Part shown: positions 1 through 8,692 of the stretch, one piece after another
Numbering within the stretch: the first letter of the stretch is position 1
Layout of the letters: each line of letters starts with the position of its first letter
Assembly (NCBI RefSeq): GCF_947502395.1
Contig: NZ_CANMZM010000001.1
Location: forward strand, 868,001-932,000
Origin: an uncultured Erythrobacter sp.
GTDB lineage: Bacteria; Pseudomonadota; Alphaproteobacteria; Sphingomonadales; Sphingomonadaceae
DNA length: 64,000 nt
Reading direction: 5' to 3'
Program-made: the position numbers and the translations under genes
Notes under the pieces: generated by a model
Databases searched by the model: none
What the model was told of the DNA's origin: nothing
What the model saw: only the letters and a program-made list of their open reading frames with translations

Positions 1-38
1 ATGCGGCCAGTCATTCGGCTCTCAACCGGCCCCACCCC

Positions 39-362
39 ATGCGAGCTCGCCGCACCACCGGAGACCGTCTGCGCGAAGCTCTCATAAAGCTCTCTGGACA
101 GTGTGCCACATGTGTCAAACATGAAGAGAAAGCGTGGAGTTCGATCACTTTTTCCGGCACGCGGCACGAGATTACGCTGCGCTTTGAGGGATCGGAAGCG
201 GTGGCGCATGGTGAAGAGTTAATCGAGCAACTGCCGGAGCATGAGTTTACCATCCCCGGCCAGCTGGTCGCCGATGCGACAATCCGCGAAGTCGATCACC
301 GTTTCGGCATGCAAGAGCGATTGGTGATTACGGCGGTGTTGCTATTGTTGGAGGAGAGTTAA
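39..362 (+). CDS. Conserved hypothetical protein, 107 aa
   Basis: A small soluble-looking protein of unknown function. It begins with a basic stretch (MRARRTTGDRLREAL). The rest is mixed alpha/beta, with the strand-like segments HEITLRFEG and RLVITAVLLLLEES. No signal peptide, cysteine pair or catalytic motif is visible. The frame is open back to the left edge, so the true start could lie outside the window; ATG 39 is the first ATG in frame. It converges with the aldehyde dehydrogenase gene, and a GC-rich hairpin lies between them. I do not recognise a family. Confidence 0.6.
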   Translation: MRARRTTGDRLREALIKLSGQCATCVKHEEKAWSSITFSGTRHEITLRFEGSEAVAHGEELIEQLPEHEFTIPGQLVADATIREVDHRFGMQERLVITAVLLLLEES

Positions 363-450
363 GGTGCGCCCGAACGAGCCGCAGGCTTGCAAGCGTGACC
401 ACGCGCCCGCAGCGGGTCCGCAGCGCAAGCGGAGGACGTCTAGCGAGGAT

Positions 451-470
451 GCGGCCCCGGATGGGGCCGC
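451..470. terminator. GC-rich hairpin between convergent genes
   Basis: GCGGCCCC (451-458) pairs perfectly with GGGGCCGC (463-470) around a GGAT loop. It sits between the ends of the genes ending at 362 and 481. There is no long T-run on the + side, but reading leftward it is preceded by TTTTGC. A role as a transcription terminator or barrier between convergent genes is inferred. Confidence 0.4.
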
Positions 471-480
471 GCAAAACTGA

Positions 481-1857
481 CTACGCCTTAATCACAATCA
501 TCTTCTCGATGGTCATCTCATGACAGGTGTAGGGGATGCCCCCTACGCCATGACCAGATTGCTTAAGCCCTGCAAAAGGCATCCAATCGGTCCGGAAGGC
601 GGAGTGATCGTTCACCATCACCGCCGAGGCATTGATATGGCGATAGGTGTGCATCGCGCCTGCGAGATCGTTGGTGTAGATCGCCGCTTGGAACGACACG
701 TCGAGAGAGTTGGCCTGCGCAATCGCAGTATCCACATCGTCGTATGAATAGAGGCAAACCACCGGCCCAAACACCTCGTTTTGCGAGATTGTGACATCGG
801 CCGGTGGATTGAGCAGCAATGTCGGTGCGTAGGTCGTATCCGACAGCTTTTCACCGCCACACAATAAGGTGGCACCGGCTGCCACAGCCTCATCCACCCA
901 CTCGGCCACACGGTCGCATTCCTTGGGTCGAATCAACGGTCCGCACTCGGTGTCCTCCGCCGTTGCATTGCCAACTTTGAGAGCCTCGACTTCAGGAACC
1001 ATTTTTGCAGCCAGTTCATCGATGATCGAAGAGTGCGCAAAGATCCGCTGAACCGAAACACACACCTGGCCTGAGTGGTAGAAACCGCCTTTCACAAGGC
1101 TAGGCACGGCAGCTTCGAGGTCAGCAGAGGCATCGACAATAACGGGGGCCACTCCGCCATGCTCCAGCGCACACCGCGCTCCCGGAGCCAATTGCGAGCG
1201 CAGCGACCAGCCGACGCCGGCCGAGCCGATAAAGCTGAAGAAGGCGACACGAGGGTCCGCCACCATTTTGGATGACACATCGCGCGGGGTCACCACAGCC
1301 TTTGCCCATTCCTTGGGAAGCCCCGCCTCGTGCAGAATATCAATAAACTCGAACGCCGAAAGCGGCGTGTCGCCCGCTGGCTTCACGATTACAGGGCAAC
1401 CTGTTGCAACCGCTGGCGCGACCTGGTGCACGATAAGATTGAGCGGGTGGTTGAAGGCAGAAACCGCCACCACTGGCCCAATCGGCTCGCGCGAGGTCCA
1501 AGCAAGCCGTCCATCACCGGCGGAGGTAATGCCCATCGGAATCTCGGTGCCCTTAAGCGCGCCGATCTCGTGGATGCACAGCTCTATCCCATTGATGGCG
1601 CGGGCGACTTCCACCCGCGCATCTATCAACGGTTTGCCGCCTTCCGCTGCCACTTGCATGGCCAAATGCTCGAACCGCTCCTGCATGATCTCCGCCGCGC
1701 GGTGCAGGATGGCTGCACGCTCATGCGGCTTCATCCAGGCGTTACGGTCCTCGGCAAGCTCCTTCGCCCGCGCTAGGAAAGCATCCACCGCCTCCCAATC
1801 ATGCGTCGGAACGCTCCCGATGACGGAGAGGTCGAACGGGTTCACCACTTCATGCAT
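481..1857 (-). CDS. NAD(P)-dependent aldehyde dehydrogenase family protein
   Basis: It oxidises an aldehyde to the acid with NAD(P)+. The 458-residue protein is slightly short for the family (about 475-500). It shows the Rossmann region (PVIVKPAGDTPLSA, about 155-168; FFSFIGSAGVG, 206-216), the general-base glutamate in LEHGG (E232; the usual motif is ELGG) and the nucleophilic cysteine in SGQVCVSVQRI (C266). ATG 1857 follows an AGAAGGAC ribosome binding site. It lies 28 nt downstream of an acetolactate-synthase-like gene, so the two are probably co-transcribed and may act on one carbonyl substrate. The substrate cannot be told from sequence; the LEHGG variant suggests a branch away from betaine- or succinate-semialdehyde enzymes. 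Confidence 0.85.
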   Translation of the reverse strand: MHEVVNPFDLSVIGSVPTHDWEAVDAFLARAKELAEDRNAWMKPHERAAILHRAAEIMQERFEHLAMQVAAEGGKPLIDARVEVARAINGIELCIHEIGALKGTEIPMGITSAGDGRLAWTSREPIGPVVAVSAFNHPLNLIVHQVAPAVATGCPVIVKPAGDTPLSAFEFIDILHEAGLPKEWAKAVVTPRDVSSKMVADPRVAFFSFIGSAGVGWSLRSQLAPGARCALEHGGVAPVIVDASADLEAAVPSLVKGGFYHSGQVCVSVQRIFAHSSIIDELAAKMVPEVEALKVGNATAEDTECGPLIRPKECDRVAEWVDEAVAAGATLLCGGEKLSDTTYAPTLLLNPPADVTISQNEVFGPVVCLYSYDDVDTAIAQANSLDVSFQAAIYTNDLAGAMHTYRHINASAVMVNDHSAFRTDWMPFAGLKQSGHGVGGIPYTCHEMTIEKMIVIKA

Positions 1858-1885
1858 GGTCTTATGTCCTTCTCGTCAGGAGCGA

Positions 1886-3544
1886 TCAGAGCTTTGCGCT
1901 CAGTTCCTTAATGTCGATGTTCAGGATCTGATCGTTCTCAGTGTAATCCACTGGGCAATCGATCAGGTGAACACCCGGCGTATCACGGCAATGCGCAAGC
2001 AGCTCAGTCAAATGCTCAGAGCTTTCCACACGGTGCCCCTTAGCGCCATAGCTTTCCGCATAGGCGACAAAGTCCGGATTGCCATAGGTCAAGCCAAAGT
2101 CGTCAAAGCCCATATTCGCTTGCTTCCAACGGATCATGCCATAAGCATCATCGCGCAGAATAAGCACGGTGAGGTTGAGACCGAGGCGCACCGCGGTTTC
2201 CATCTCCTGGCTGTTCATCATGAAGCCGCCATCGCCGCAAATCGCCATTACATTGCGCTCTGGGTAAAGCATTGCGCTCATCATGGCCGATGGCAGGCCA
2301 GCGCCCATGGTCGCCAGCGCATTGTCGAGCAGAACGGTGTTGGGAAGGTACGCAGTGAAGCCGCGCGCAAACCAGATCTTATACACCCCGTTGTCGAGGC
2401 AGATGATGCCATCGCGCGGCATGCTGTCGCGGACTTGCTGCACCAGATGCGGCGGGAAGATTGGAAAGCGAGTATCCCCGGCCAGAGCATTGGTGTGGTC
2501 AAGCTCTGCCTGATGATAGGCAAGCATGTGATCAAAATCCCAATCGCGATTGGGCGAGATGTCTTCCTTGATCTGCCAGATAGCGTTGGCGATATCGCCG
2601 ATGACTTCAACCTGCGGGAAGTAGACAGGGTCCACCTCTGCCGTCCGGGTCGATACGTGGATCACCGTGACGCCATTGTCTTTCATGAAAAATGGCGGTT
2701 TTTCAATCACATCGTGACCAACATTGATGATGCAATCCGAGGCCTCAACCGCGCGGTGTACGAAGTCGCCTGCTGACAATGCAGCGCAGCCCAGGAATTT
2801 GGGATGGCGTTCATCAATAACGCCCTTGCCCATCTGTGTGGTCAGGAAGGGAATGCCGGTCTTTTCGACAAACTGTTCCAGCATTCGCCCGCACAGCTTG
2901 CGGTTGGCGCCAGCGCCGATCACCAGAACGGGGTTCTTGGCCCCCTCGATTGCCTTGACCGCAGCACGAACGGCCTTGGGTTCCGCCGAAGGACGGCGCG
3001 CGACGCTCTTGGGAAGCGGCTTCCAATCTTCGGTTGGCTCCTCAGCGATATCTTCGGGCAGTTCGATCAGGGTCGCACCGGGCTTTTCCTCTTCGGCGAG
3101 GCGGTACGCTTCGCGCACACGGCTCGGGATGTTGTCGCCTGCCGCAATCTGGATCGAATATTTGGTCACCGGCTCCATCAACGAGACGATATCGACGATC
3201 TGGAACCGGCCTTGCTTCGACTTCTTGATCGGCTTCTGCCCGGTAATCATCAGAACCGGCATACCGCCGAGTTGAGCATATGCGGCCGATGTCACAAAGT
3301 TCGTCGCGCCGGGGCCAAGCGTGGCAACACAAACGCCGGTCTTGCCGGTGTGGCGGCCATAGGTCGCAGCCATAAAGCCAGCGCCCTGTTCGTGGCGGGT
3401 AAGGATCAGCTTAATCTTGTCCGACCGGCCCAGCGAATCAAGAAAATCGAGGTTCTCTTCGCCCGGCACACCAAAGATGTACTCGCAGCCTTCTGCCTCC
3501 AGACATTCGATAAAAACGTCGGATGCTTTCTTGGTATCAGTCAT
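1886..3544 (-). CDS. Thiamine-pyrophosphate enzyme, acetolactate synthase large subunit-like (AlsS/IlvB-like)
   Basis: A 552-residue ThDP enzyme of the acetohydroxyacid synthase/pyruvate oxidase superfamily. It has the three expected domains: an N-terminal PYR domain with the catalytic glutamate (TRHEQGAGFMA) and GPGATN, a central domain (VLVIGAGANRKL), and a C-terminal PP domain with the ThDP motif GDGGFMMNSQE. No small regulatory subunit gene (ilvH/ilvN) is adjacent, which argues for a catabolic or AlsS-like enzyme rather than branched-chain biosynthesis. The start at MTDTKKA is chosen because GGGGGA lies about 9 nt upstream; an in-frame ATG six codons earlier overlaps that site. It precedes the aldehyde dehydrogenase in a likely operon. 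Confidence 0.8.
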   Translation of the reverse strand: MTDTKKASDVFIECLEAEGCEYIFGVPGEENLDFLDSLGRSDKIKLILTRHEQGAGFMAATYGRHTGKTGVCVATLGPGATNFVTSAAYAQLGGMPVLMITGQKPIKKSKQGRFQIVDIVSLMEPVTKYSIQIAAGDNIPSRVREAYRLAEEEKPGATLIELPEDIAEEPTEDWKPLPKSVARRPSAEPKAVRAAVKAIEGAKNPVLVIGAGANRKLCGRMLEQFVEKTGIPFLTTQMGKGVIDERHPKFLGCAALSAGDFVHRAVEASDCIINVGHDVIEKPPFFMKDNGVTVIHVSTRTAEVDPVYFPQVEVIGDIANAIWQIKEDISPNRDWDFDHMLAYHQAELDHTNALAGDTRFPIFPPHLVQQVRDSMPRDGIICLDNGVYKIWFARGFTAYLPNTVLLDNALATMGAGLPSAMMSAMLYPERNVMAICGDGGFMMNSQEMETAVRLGLNLTVLILRDDAYGMIRWKQANMGFDDFGLTYGNPDFVAYAESYGAKGHRVESSEHLTELLAHCRDTPGVHLIDCPVDYTENDQILNIDIKELSAKL

Positions 3545-3679
3545 GCTTGCAATTCCCCCCATTTTGCGCGCAGGTCCATTGCTCCTGCGCGCGTATGTGT
3601 TCGGTCATAGAGACCGCGTACTCCCGATGTATTGCAGGAATCTATCAGATTCCAAGTGCAAGTTGCACATTTCGAAATA

Positions 3680-4618
3680 TCAATAGCCCAACTTTGGATC
3701 AAAGATCGGGGCAACAGGCTCGCCGGCGAGGTATCTCTGCAAGTTCTCCAAGAACCGCTCAGCGCTGCGGATAAACATCATATTCTGCGCGCGGCCCGAG
3801 AGGTGCATCGAGATATGCGCGTTGTCCAACGTCCAAAGTTCGTGGTCAGCCGGAAGCGGCTCGGGAGTGGTCACATCGAGGAAAGCCCCACCGATTTTTC
3901 GAGCTTTGAGCGCTTCAATCAACGCCGGCTGATCCACCACTTCCCCGCGCGCGATGTTCACTAGGATCGCGTCAGACTTCATTGATGCAAGCTCATTCGC
4001 AGCAATCATGTTCTCGGTCTCAGGGGTTGATGGCACCGCCAGGATGATCCAGTCGAATTCGCCCAATTGCTCGCGCCATTGATCGGGAGTTAGCACACCG
4101 GCCCCGCCTGATCGGCGCACAACGGTCACATCGACATCAAAGGCTTCGAGGCGTGGTTTGATAAGTTTGCCGATCGCGCCATAGCCCAAGAGCAACGCCT
4201 TTGAGCCCGCCAATTCGCGCTTGCCCGGGCTATCCATCAACCACTCGCGGCGGTCCTGCGCGCGCACCACATCGCGATACCCCTTAGCGATATTGAGCAT
4301 GCCCATGACGGTGTACTCCGCAATGGTGATCGCGTTGATCCCAACGCCATTGGTCACAGTGATCCCGCGATCAATCAAAACATCCATCGGCAGAAAATCG
4401 AGACCAGCGTAAATCGAGTTGAGCCATTTTAGGTCAGTCGCGGCGTGTAATGCAGCGGCCATCGCCTCTTTCTCATTCATATCGAACCAGCCGATCTCCG
4501 CCCCTTTGACCGCTTCGAGAGCTTCCTCATGAGTCATAAACCAGCGCACATCCAAGCCAGAGGGCAACTGGGATTCGAGCAGCGGGCGGATAAGGCCTGA
4601 GATTGCGAGTGTGGTCAT
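3680..4618 (-). CDS. D-2-hydroxyacid dehydrogenase (NAD-binding, phosphoglycerate dehydrogenase-like)
   Basis: It reduces a 2-oxo acid, or oxidises the D-2-hydroxy acid, with NAD(P)H. The 312 residues are normal for the short members of the family (GhrA-like). The nucleotide-binding loop is LLGYGAIGKLI (GxGxxG). The catalytic Arg is in VNIARGEVVD, the Glu in DVTTPEPLP and the His in NAHISMHLSGRA. It points the same way as the als-like and aldehyde dehydrogenase genes, with a 135-nt gap, so it may have its own promoter. A palindromic repeat lies directly upstream. Confidence 0.85.
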   Translation of the reverse strand: MTTLAISGLIRPLLESQLPSGLDVRWFMTHEEALEAVKGAEIGWFDMNEKEAMAAALHAATDLKWLNSIYAGLDFLPMDVLIDRGITVTNGVGINAITIAEYTVMGMLNIAKGYRDVVRAQDRREWLMDSPGKRELAGSKALLLGYGAIGKLIKPRLEAFDVDVTVVRRSGGAGVLTPDQWREQLGEFDWIILAVPSTPETENMIAANELASMKSDAILVNIARGEVVDQPALIEALKARKIGGAFLDVTTPEPLPADHELWTLDNAHISMHLSGRAQNMMFIRSAERFLENLQRYLAGEPVAPIFDPKLGY

Positions 4619-4629
4619 TGAAGTCTTCT

Positions 4630-4725
4630 CCCCTCCCGCTTGCGGGAGGGGCCGGGGGTGGGCCTTCCCAGCGGGTGTTTGCTTTTGCCTAGCCCACCCC
4701 TAACCCCTCCCGCAAGCGGGAGGGG
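4630..4725. repeat. Compound palindromic intergenic repeat (REP/BIME-like)
   Basis: Two near-identical 22-bp hairpins, each with arms CCCCTCCCGC/GCGGGAGGGG, lie at 4630-4651 and 4704-4725. Between them GGGGTGGGC (4655-4663) is the reverse complement of GCCCACCCC (4692-4700). The whole 96-bp block can therefore also fold as one long dyad with a palindrome at each tip. It fills the gap between the D-2-hydroxyacid dehydrogenase start and the end of cysS. The structure is seen directly; membership of a genomic repeat family is inferred. Confidence 0.8.
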
Positions 4726-4736
4726 AACGCTAGACT

Positions 4737-6239
4737 TCACGCAAGCTTCCATTCCCAGCCCAGCGGATCGCCGTCCATTACGTCGACACCCTTTGCCGCC
4801 AATTCGTCTCGAATTGTGTCAGATCGCGCAAAGTCCTTTTCCGCACGTGCAGCCTTACGGGCAGCCAATGCCTCTTCGATTTCGCTTTCGGTGATATCCG
4901 CCGACTTGGGCCGAATGCGCAAGTCTTCGCGGGTCAGCCCAAACAGATTTAGGCCAAGAACTTCATCCATCCATTGAGCAACATTGACCCTCTCAATAGG
5001 ATCAATTTTTTTGGTCGCTAGCACAGCCTCCAGGATTGGTAATGCTTCTGGGGTGTTCAGGTCATTGTTTATTGCCTCGTTGAATTGCTCCATCAAGGGA
5101 ACCAGTTTTGGAGATGTATTGAGAGACAGTTTGCGCTGTTCCTCAGCTGGTCGCTCGTACCACCCCGATTGAGCCTCGCTGGCTTTTCTCGCCGCCATCA
5201 CCATCCGCTTTAACCGTGTAAGAGCCGCCTCCAGCCCTTCCCAGCTGAACTCAAGCTCAGAGCGATAATGCGCTTGCAAACACATCATGCGGTAGGCGAG
5301 CGGGTGATAGCCTTTGTCGAGCAGCAATTGGAGCCGCAGGAATTCACCAGACGACTTCGACATTTTGCCGGACCGCTCAACCAGAAAGTTGTTGTGCATC
5401 CAGATGTTCGCGCCTGAATTGCGCGCTTCGGACAGCCCTCCACATCCACAAAACGCCTGATTCTGCGCAATTTCATTGGGGTGGTGAATCTCGCGGTGGT
5501 CGATCCCGCCGGTATGGATGTCGAAAGGGAAGCCCAGCAGCTTCTCGCCCATGACCGAGCATTCCAAGTGCCAGCCAGGCGCGCCTTTGCCCCATGGGCT
5601 GTCCCATTCCATCTGGCGCGTTTCGCCCTCTGGGGTCTTGCGCCAAATCGCAAAGTCGCCCGCGTTGCGCTTGCCTTCAAGCTTCTTGATCCGCCCCCAA
5701 GAATCTTCGGCACCTTCCTCGGTGACAGCGCGCGCGAGTTTGCCGTAGTCGGCGACGGTGGAGATGTCGAAATAGAGGCCGCTGTCGAGCTCATAGCAGT
5801 GTTCATCTGCCATGCTCTTGCCCCAAGCGATCATCTCTTCGACATATTCGGTGGCACGCGGGTGCTGCTTTTGCTGCACGTTAAGGCGCGCCAGATCGGC
5901 TTCAAAATCGGCCTGATAAAAGGCGGCGATATCCCAGGCAGACTTGCCTTGGGTGGCCGCCATTTTTTCCATTTTGTCTTCACCCTCATCCGCATCAGAC
6001 GTCAGGTGACCTACGTCCGTGATGTTGATCACATGGGTGAGCTTTAACCCCCTGTGTTGCAGCGTGCGTCCAAGCGTATCGGCAAACACATAAGCGCGCA
6101 TATTACCGATATGCTGATAGTTATAGACCGTCGGCCCGCACGAATAAACCCGCGCCTCACCTTCATGGACGGGGGTAAAAGGCTCGATCTCGCGGGTCAG
6201 CGAGTTGAAGAGTTTAAGGCCAAAAGCTGAGGACATCAT
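4737..6239 (-). CDS. cysS: Cysteinyl-tRNA synthetase
   Basis: A class Ia synthetase that charges tRNA-Cys. From the chosen ATG the protein is 500 residues. It has the zinc/cysteine-recognition segment YSCGPTVYN (C34), the HIGH signature as YQHIGNMR, the adenylate-site motif WHLECSVMG, the HREIHHPNE zinc ligands, and KMSKS as SGKMSKSSGEF. The C-terminal anticodon domain ends with a short basic/acidic helix (AARKAARAEKDFARSD). The frame is open to 6314, but starting there would overlap the next gene upstream by 41 nt and add a non-homologous tail; MMSSAFGLKLFNS fits the family. It is the last gene of the likely nitroreductase-AhpD-like-cysS transcript. Confidence 0.95.
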   Translation of the reverse strand: MMSSAFGLKLFNSLTREIEPFTPVHEGEARVYSCGPTVYNYQHIGNMRAYVFADTLGRTLQHRGLKLTHVINITDVGHLTSDADEGEDKMEKMAATQGKSAWDIAAFYQADFEADLARLNVQQKQHPRATEYVEEMIAWGKSMADEHCYELDSGLYFDISTVADYGKLARAVTEEGAEDSWGRIKKLEGKRNAGDFAIWRKTPEGETRQMEWDSPWGKGAPGWHLECSVMGEKLLGFPFDIHTGGIDHREIHHPNEIAQNQAFCGCGGLSEARNSGANIWMHNNFLVERSGKMSKSSGEFLRLQLLLDKGYHPLAYRMMCLQAHYRSELEFSWEGLEAALTRLKRMVMAARKASEAQSGWYERPAEEQRKLSLNTSPKLVPLMEQFNEAINNDLNTPEALPILEAVLATKKIDPIERVNVAQWMDEVLGLNLFGLTREDLRIRPKSADITESEIEEALAARKAARAEKDFARSDTIRDELAAKGVDVMDGDPLGWEWKLA

Positions 6240-6273
6240 AGTGGCGCTGCTTTTATGCGAGGGCTCGCCCGGG

Positions 6274-6852
6274 TCAACCGTCCCAATCGCGCGATGCGAA
6301 TGTTTCTTTGGCAAAGTTCAGCGGCTCTTCCTCAAGCTCGCTGCCTATGGTGTCATTGTAGCGATTGAGGAAACCAAACAGCGAGATCACCGAAACGATC
6401 TCAACGATCTGCTTGTTGGAGTAGTGCTTTTTGAGCTCATCGAAATGCGCTTGCGTCGCTGCATTAGGCACTTGTCCACCTGCAAACGCCAGATCCAACG
6501 CAGCGCGTTCAGCATCGGTGAAAAGATCGCTGGTCTGATACTCCCAAACCTTCGCAATCTTCTCAGCCTCGCCGCCGGCACGGTGCGCCTGATGGGTCGT
6601 GTGCGCCATACAATAGCGACAGCCGGCCGCGCTACTCGCAACGGCCGCGATCATGTTTTTGAGCGAAGTGGGAAGCTCACCGCCTGCCAAGATGTTGGCA
6701 GCAAACGGCCCGAAAGTCGCGCTCAACTCTGGCCAATGCGCCATCGTGACAGAGGAATTGGGCAGAAATCCCATAAAGGCCTCGGCCATGGCAAAGCCCT
6801 GTTTCTGCTCTGGGGTCAGTTGATCATCATTGGGAGGATCTATGCGGGCCAT
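6274..6852 (-). CDS. AhpD-like / carboxymuconolactone decarboxylase family protein
   Basis: A 192-residue alpha-helical protein with the CMD/AhpD core. The redox motif is CRYCMAHTTHQAHR, a C-x2-C followed by the His of the family, at about residues 80-90. AhpD proteins use this pair as a thiol peroxidase/disulfide relay; the peroxidase-related subgroup that this resembles is poorly characterised. It begins 6 nt after the nitroreductase gene, which points to co-transcription and perhaps a shared redox or detoxification role. Confidence 0.8.
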   Translation of the reverse strand: MARIDPPNDDQLTPEQKQGFAMAEAFMGFLPNSSVTMAHWPELSATFGPFAANILAGGELPTSLKNMIAAVASSAAGCRYCMAHTTHQAHRAGGEAEKIAKVWEYQTSDLFTDAERAALDLAFAGGQVPNAATQAHFDELKKHYSNKQIVEIVSVISLFGFLNRYNDTIGSELEEEPLNFAKETFASRDWDG

Positions 6853-6858
6853 TGTTGC

Positions 6859-7521
6859 CTACTCAAACCCGTGGAACGTCACATGTTCGTCCAGCGGTAC
6901 ACGCTCGCGCTCAAAACTGTTCACCGGAGCATCGGCATCGCGATGGCCAATCGCCATGCCGCAAAACAGCATGTAGCGATCGTGATCGAGGCCAAGATGA
7001 TCGCGGATGACATTGGCGTAATACGCCATGAATTCCTGGAAACAGCTGTCGAGCCCTTCTTCGCGCAGGAGCAACGCCACGGTTTGCAACCACATACCAG
7101 TGTCGGACCACTGCGGCTCTTTCATAAATCGCGGGAAATAGGTGAACATGACGCAAGGGGCATCGAAGCTGGTTGCATTGCGGCCCATGGCCTTCATCCG
7201 CGCTTCGCCATCATCGCGTGCAATGCCAAGCGCTTCAAACATGCCCTTGGAAATCCCGTGCAGCCGGTCTTTGTAATGGTCTTCGGCAAGGGGTGCATTC
7301 CAATCGTATTCGAGCGTCTGCGGCGGGGTTGAAGTGATCTTCTCCTGAAGCGCCTTGAGCGAATCTCCTGTCACAACGGCGGCTTCCCAAGGTTGATAAT
7401 TACAACCCGATGCGGCCCACCTCGCTGTGTCGAGCACCCGGCGGATGGTTTCCAATTCGACCGGCTGGTCGGTGAATTCGCGCACCGAGCGGCGCGACGT
7501 GACAGCTTCAGTTACATTCAT
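6859..7521 (-). CDS. Nitroreductase family protein (FMN-dependent)
   Basis: A 220-residue FMN oxidoreductase of the NfsB/BluB-like superfamily. The FMN phosphate-binding motif is SRRSVREF near the N-terminus. ARWAASGCNYQPWEAAVVT follows, and the C-terminal CGMAIGHRDADAPVN is typical of the family. An in-frame ATG at 7557 exists, but MNVTEAVTSRRSVREF is the usual N-terminus. It is divergent from the TIR-domain gene, with about 100 nt between them. The substrate is unknown; quinones, nitroaromatics and enones are typical for the family. Confidence 0.85.
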   Translation of the reverse strand: MNVTEAVTSRRSVREFTDQPVELETIRRVLDTARWAASGCNYQPWEAAVVTGDSLKALQEKITSTPPQTLEYDWNAPLAEDHYKDRLHGISKGMFEALGIARDDGEARMKAMGRNATSFDAPCVMFTYFPRFMKEPQWSDTGMWLQTVALLLREEGLDSCFQEFMAYYANVIRDHLGLDHDRYMLFCGMAIGHRDADAPVNSFERERVPLDEHVTFHGFE

Positions 7522-7622
7522 GAACGCGGTGCTAACCGGGCCCGCGACCAAGAGCAAGGCGCTTGCATCAGCTTGGTATCCAAGCGTATCATCGGTGCCG
7601 CAGTGCTCTTGGGGGGAAACCG

Positions 7623-8654
7623 GTGCCCGACGTATTCATCTCCTATTCGCGCCACGATCAAGAGGCGGTGGCTCGTCTTGCCAAGAAGGTCGAGGCCGAG
7701 GGGTATGACGTGTGGTGGGACGCCGAGCTGCCTCCGCACAAAAGCTATGGCGATGTGATCACCGAGAAGATTGGCGCGGCCAAGGCGGCGATTGTTGTTT
7801 GGTCTGAAACGGCAGCCGCAAGTGAGTGGGTCCGTGCCGAGGCTGATGTGGCGCGAAATCAGAAAAAGCTTATTCAAACGGCGCTGGGCGATCTGATCCC
7901 GCCGCTTCCCTTCAATCAGATCCAGTTTGCCGACATTGGTGACTGGCAGGGAGAGGATGACCATTCCGGCTGGCGCAAGGTCATGGCGAGCCTTACCGAG
8001 CTTTGTGGGGAGCGCGAGTGGGGCGGCGCGGCCGCTGCCGCCTCTACGACCGCCGCGCCCGCACCTTCGCCAGCACCTCCTCCGCCTCCACCCCCGCCTC
8101 CACCAGCGCCGGTTGCGCAAGCCTCAGCTCCGTCAAAATGGCCGCTGTTTGCAGGGATTGGAATTGCGGCTCTGGCTATCTTAGCAGTTGGTGCCTTTAT
8201 GCTGGGCTCCTTGGGCTCAGAGTTTGACGAGGATTTTGAGCCCGACTTTGCAGAAGTGGAAATGCCCGAACCCGGTCCAGATACAGTTCCAGAAATCGAG
8301 GACTTTGCCGCTCCCCCCGAACCCGAGCCAGCACCGACACAAGACCTCTCCGCGGCACCCCGCAGTGGCCAGTCAGGCGGACGAAGGGTCGCGTGTTATT
8401 TCAGCACGCCGTTGGGCGAATATGATGGGGCTTGTGCCTTCCGTGCAGGTTCTGGCGGAGACTTTATGACGACCAGCCTGAGCGGCCCCTACGCTGAGGG
8501 AGTGACGCAGATCGGCCTCGATGTGGTCGGCAATGGCGTCGGCGTTTTAGAGGTTTACAGCGAGTCCTATGGCATCGAGCGCTTCGATGTGCGCCGAAGC
8601 CAAGAAGACCGCGCCTGTTGGCAGGGTGAATATGTGATCTTCTGTGCAAGGTGA
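7623..8654 (+). CDS. TIR-domain protein with polyproline linker, transmembrane helix and C-terminal extracytoplasmic domain
   Basis: The protein is 343 residues from GTG 7623, which follows GGGGGGA; an upstream in-frame TTG (7563) would add residues unlike a TIR start. Residues 3-125 form a TIR domain: DVFISYSRHD, then WWDAELPP (BB-loop region), then SETAAASEWVRAEAD. In that last segment E73 matches the catalytic glutamate of NAD-cleaving TIR domains. Residues 143-165 are an Ala/Pro linker with a run of ten prolines. One membrane helix spans about 174-196. An acidic, proline-rich stretch and a roughly 90-residue C-terminal domain with four cysteines follow. With no signal peptide, the TIR should be cytoplasmic and the tail periplasmic. 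Whether it cleaves NAD or acts as a scaffold is unknown. Confidence 0.85.
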   Translation: MPDVFISYSRHDQEAVARLAKKVEAEGYDVWWDAELPPHKSYGDVITEKIGAAKAAIVVWSETAAASEWVRAEADVARNQKKLIQTALGDLIPPLPFNQIQFADIGDWQGEDDHSGWRKVMASLTELCGEREWGGAAAAASTTAAPAPSPAPPPPPPPPPPAPVAQASAPSKWPLFAGIGIAALAILAVGAFMLGSLGSEFDEDFEPDFAEVEMPEPGPDTVPEIEDFAAPPEPEPAPTQDLSAAPRSGQSGGRRVACYFSTPLGEYDGACAFRAGSGGDFMTTSLSGPYAEGVTQIGLDVVGNGVGVLEVYSESYGIERFDVRRSQEDRACWQGEYVIFCAR

Positions 8655-8692
8655 GTAAAGCTAGCGTCGGCTGGTGACGGCTTAAGTTACGT

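Noticed and set aside
1268..2776. 502-codon open frame on the + strand
   Set aside because: It is antisense to the aldehyde dehydrogenase and AlsS-like genes and gives no recognisable domain; it arises from GC-biased third positions of the real genes.
4630..4725. CRISPR-like repeat pair
   Set aside because: There are only two units, both palindromic and inverted around a dyad, and no spacers or cas genes; a REP-type element fits better.
6205..7332. 375-codon open frame on the + strand
   Set aside because: It lies antisense across cysS, the AhpD-like gene and the nitroreductase, all of which have clear motifs; it is a shadow.
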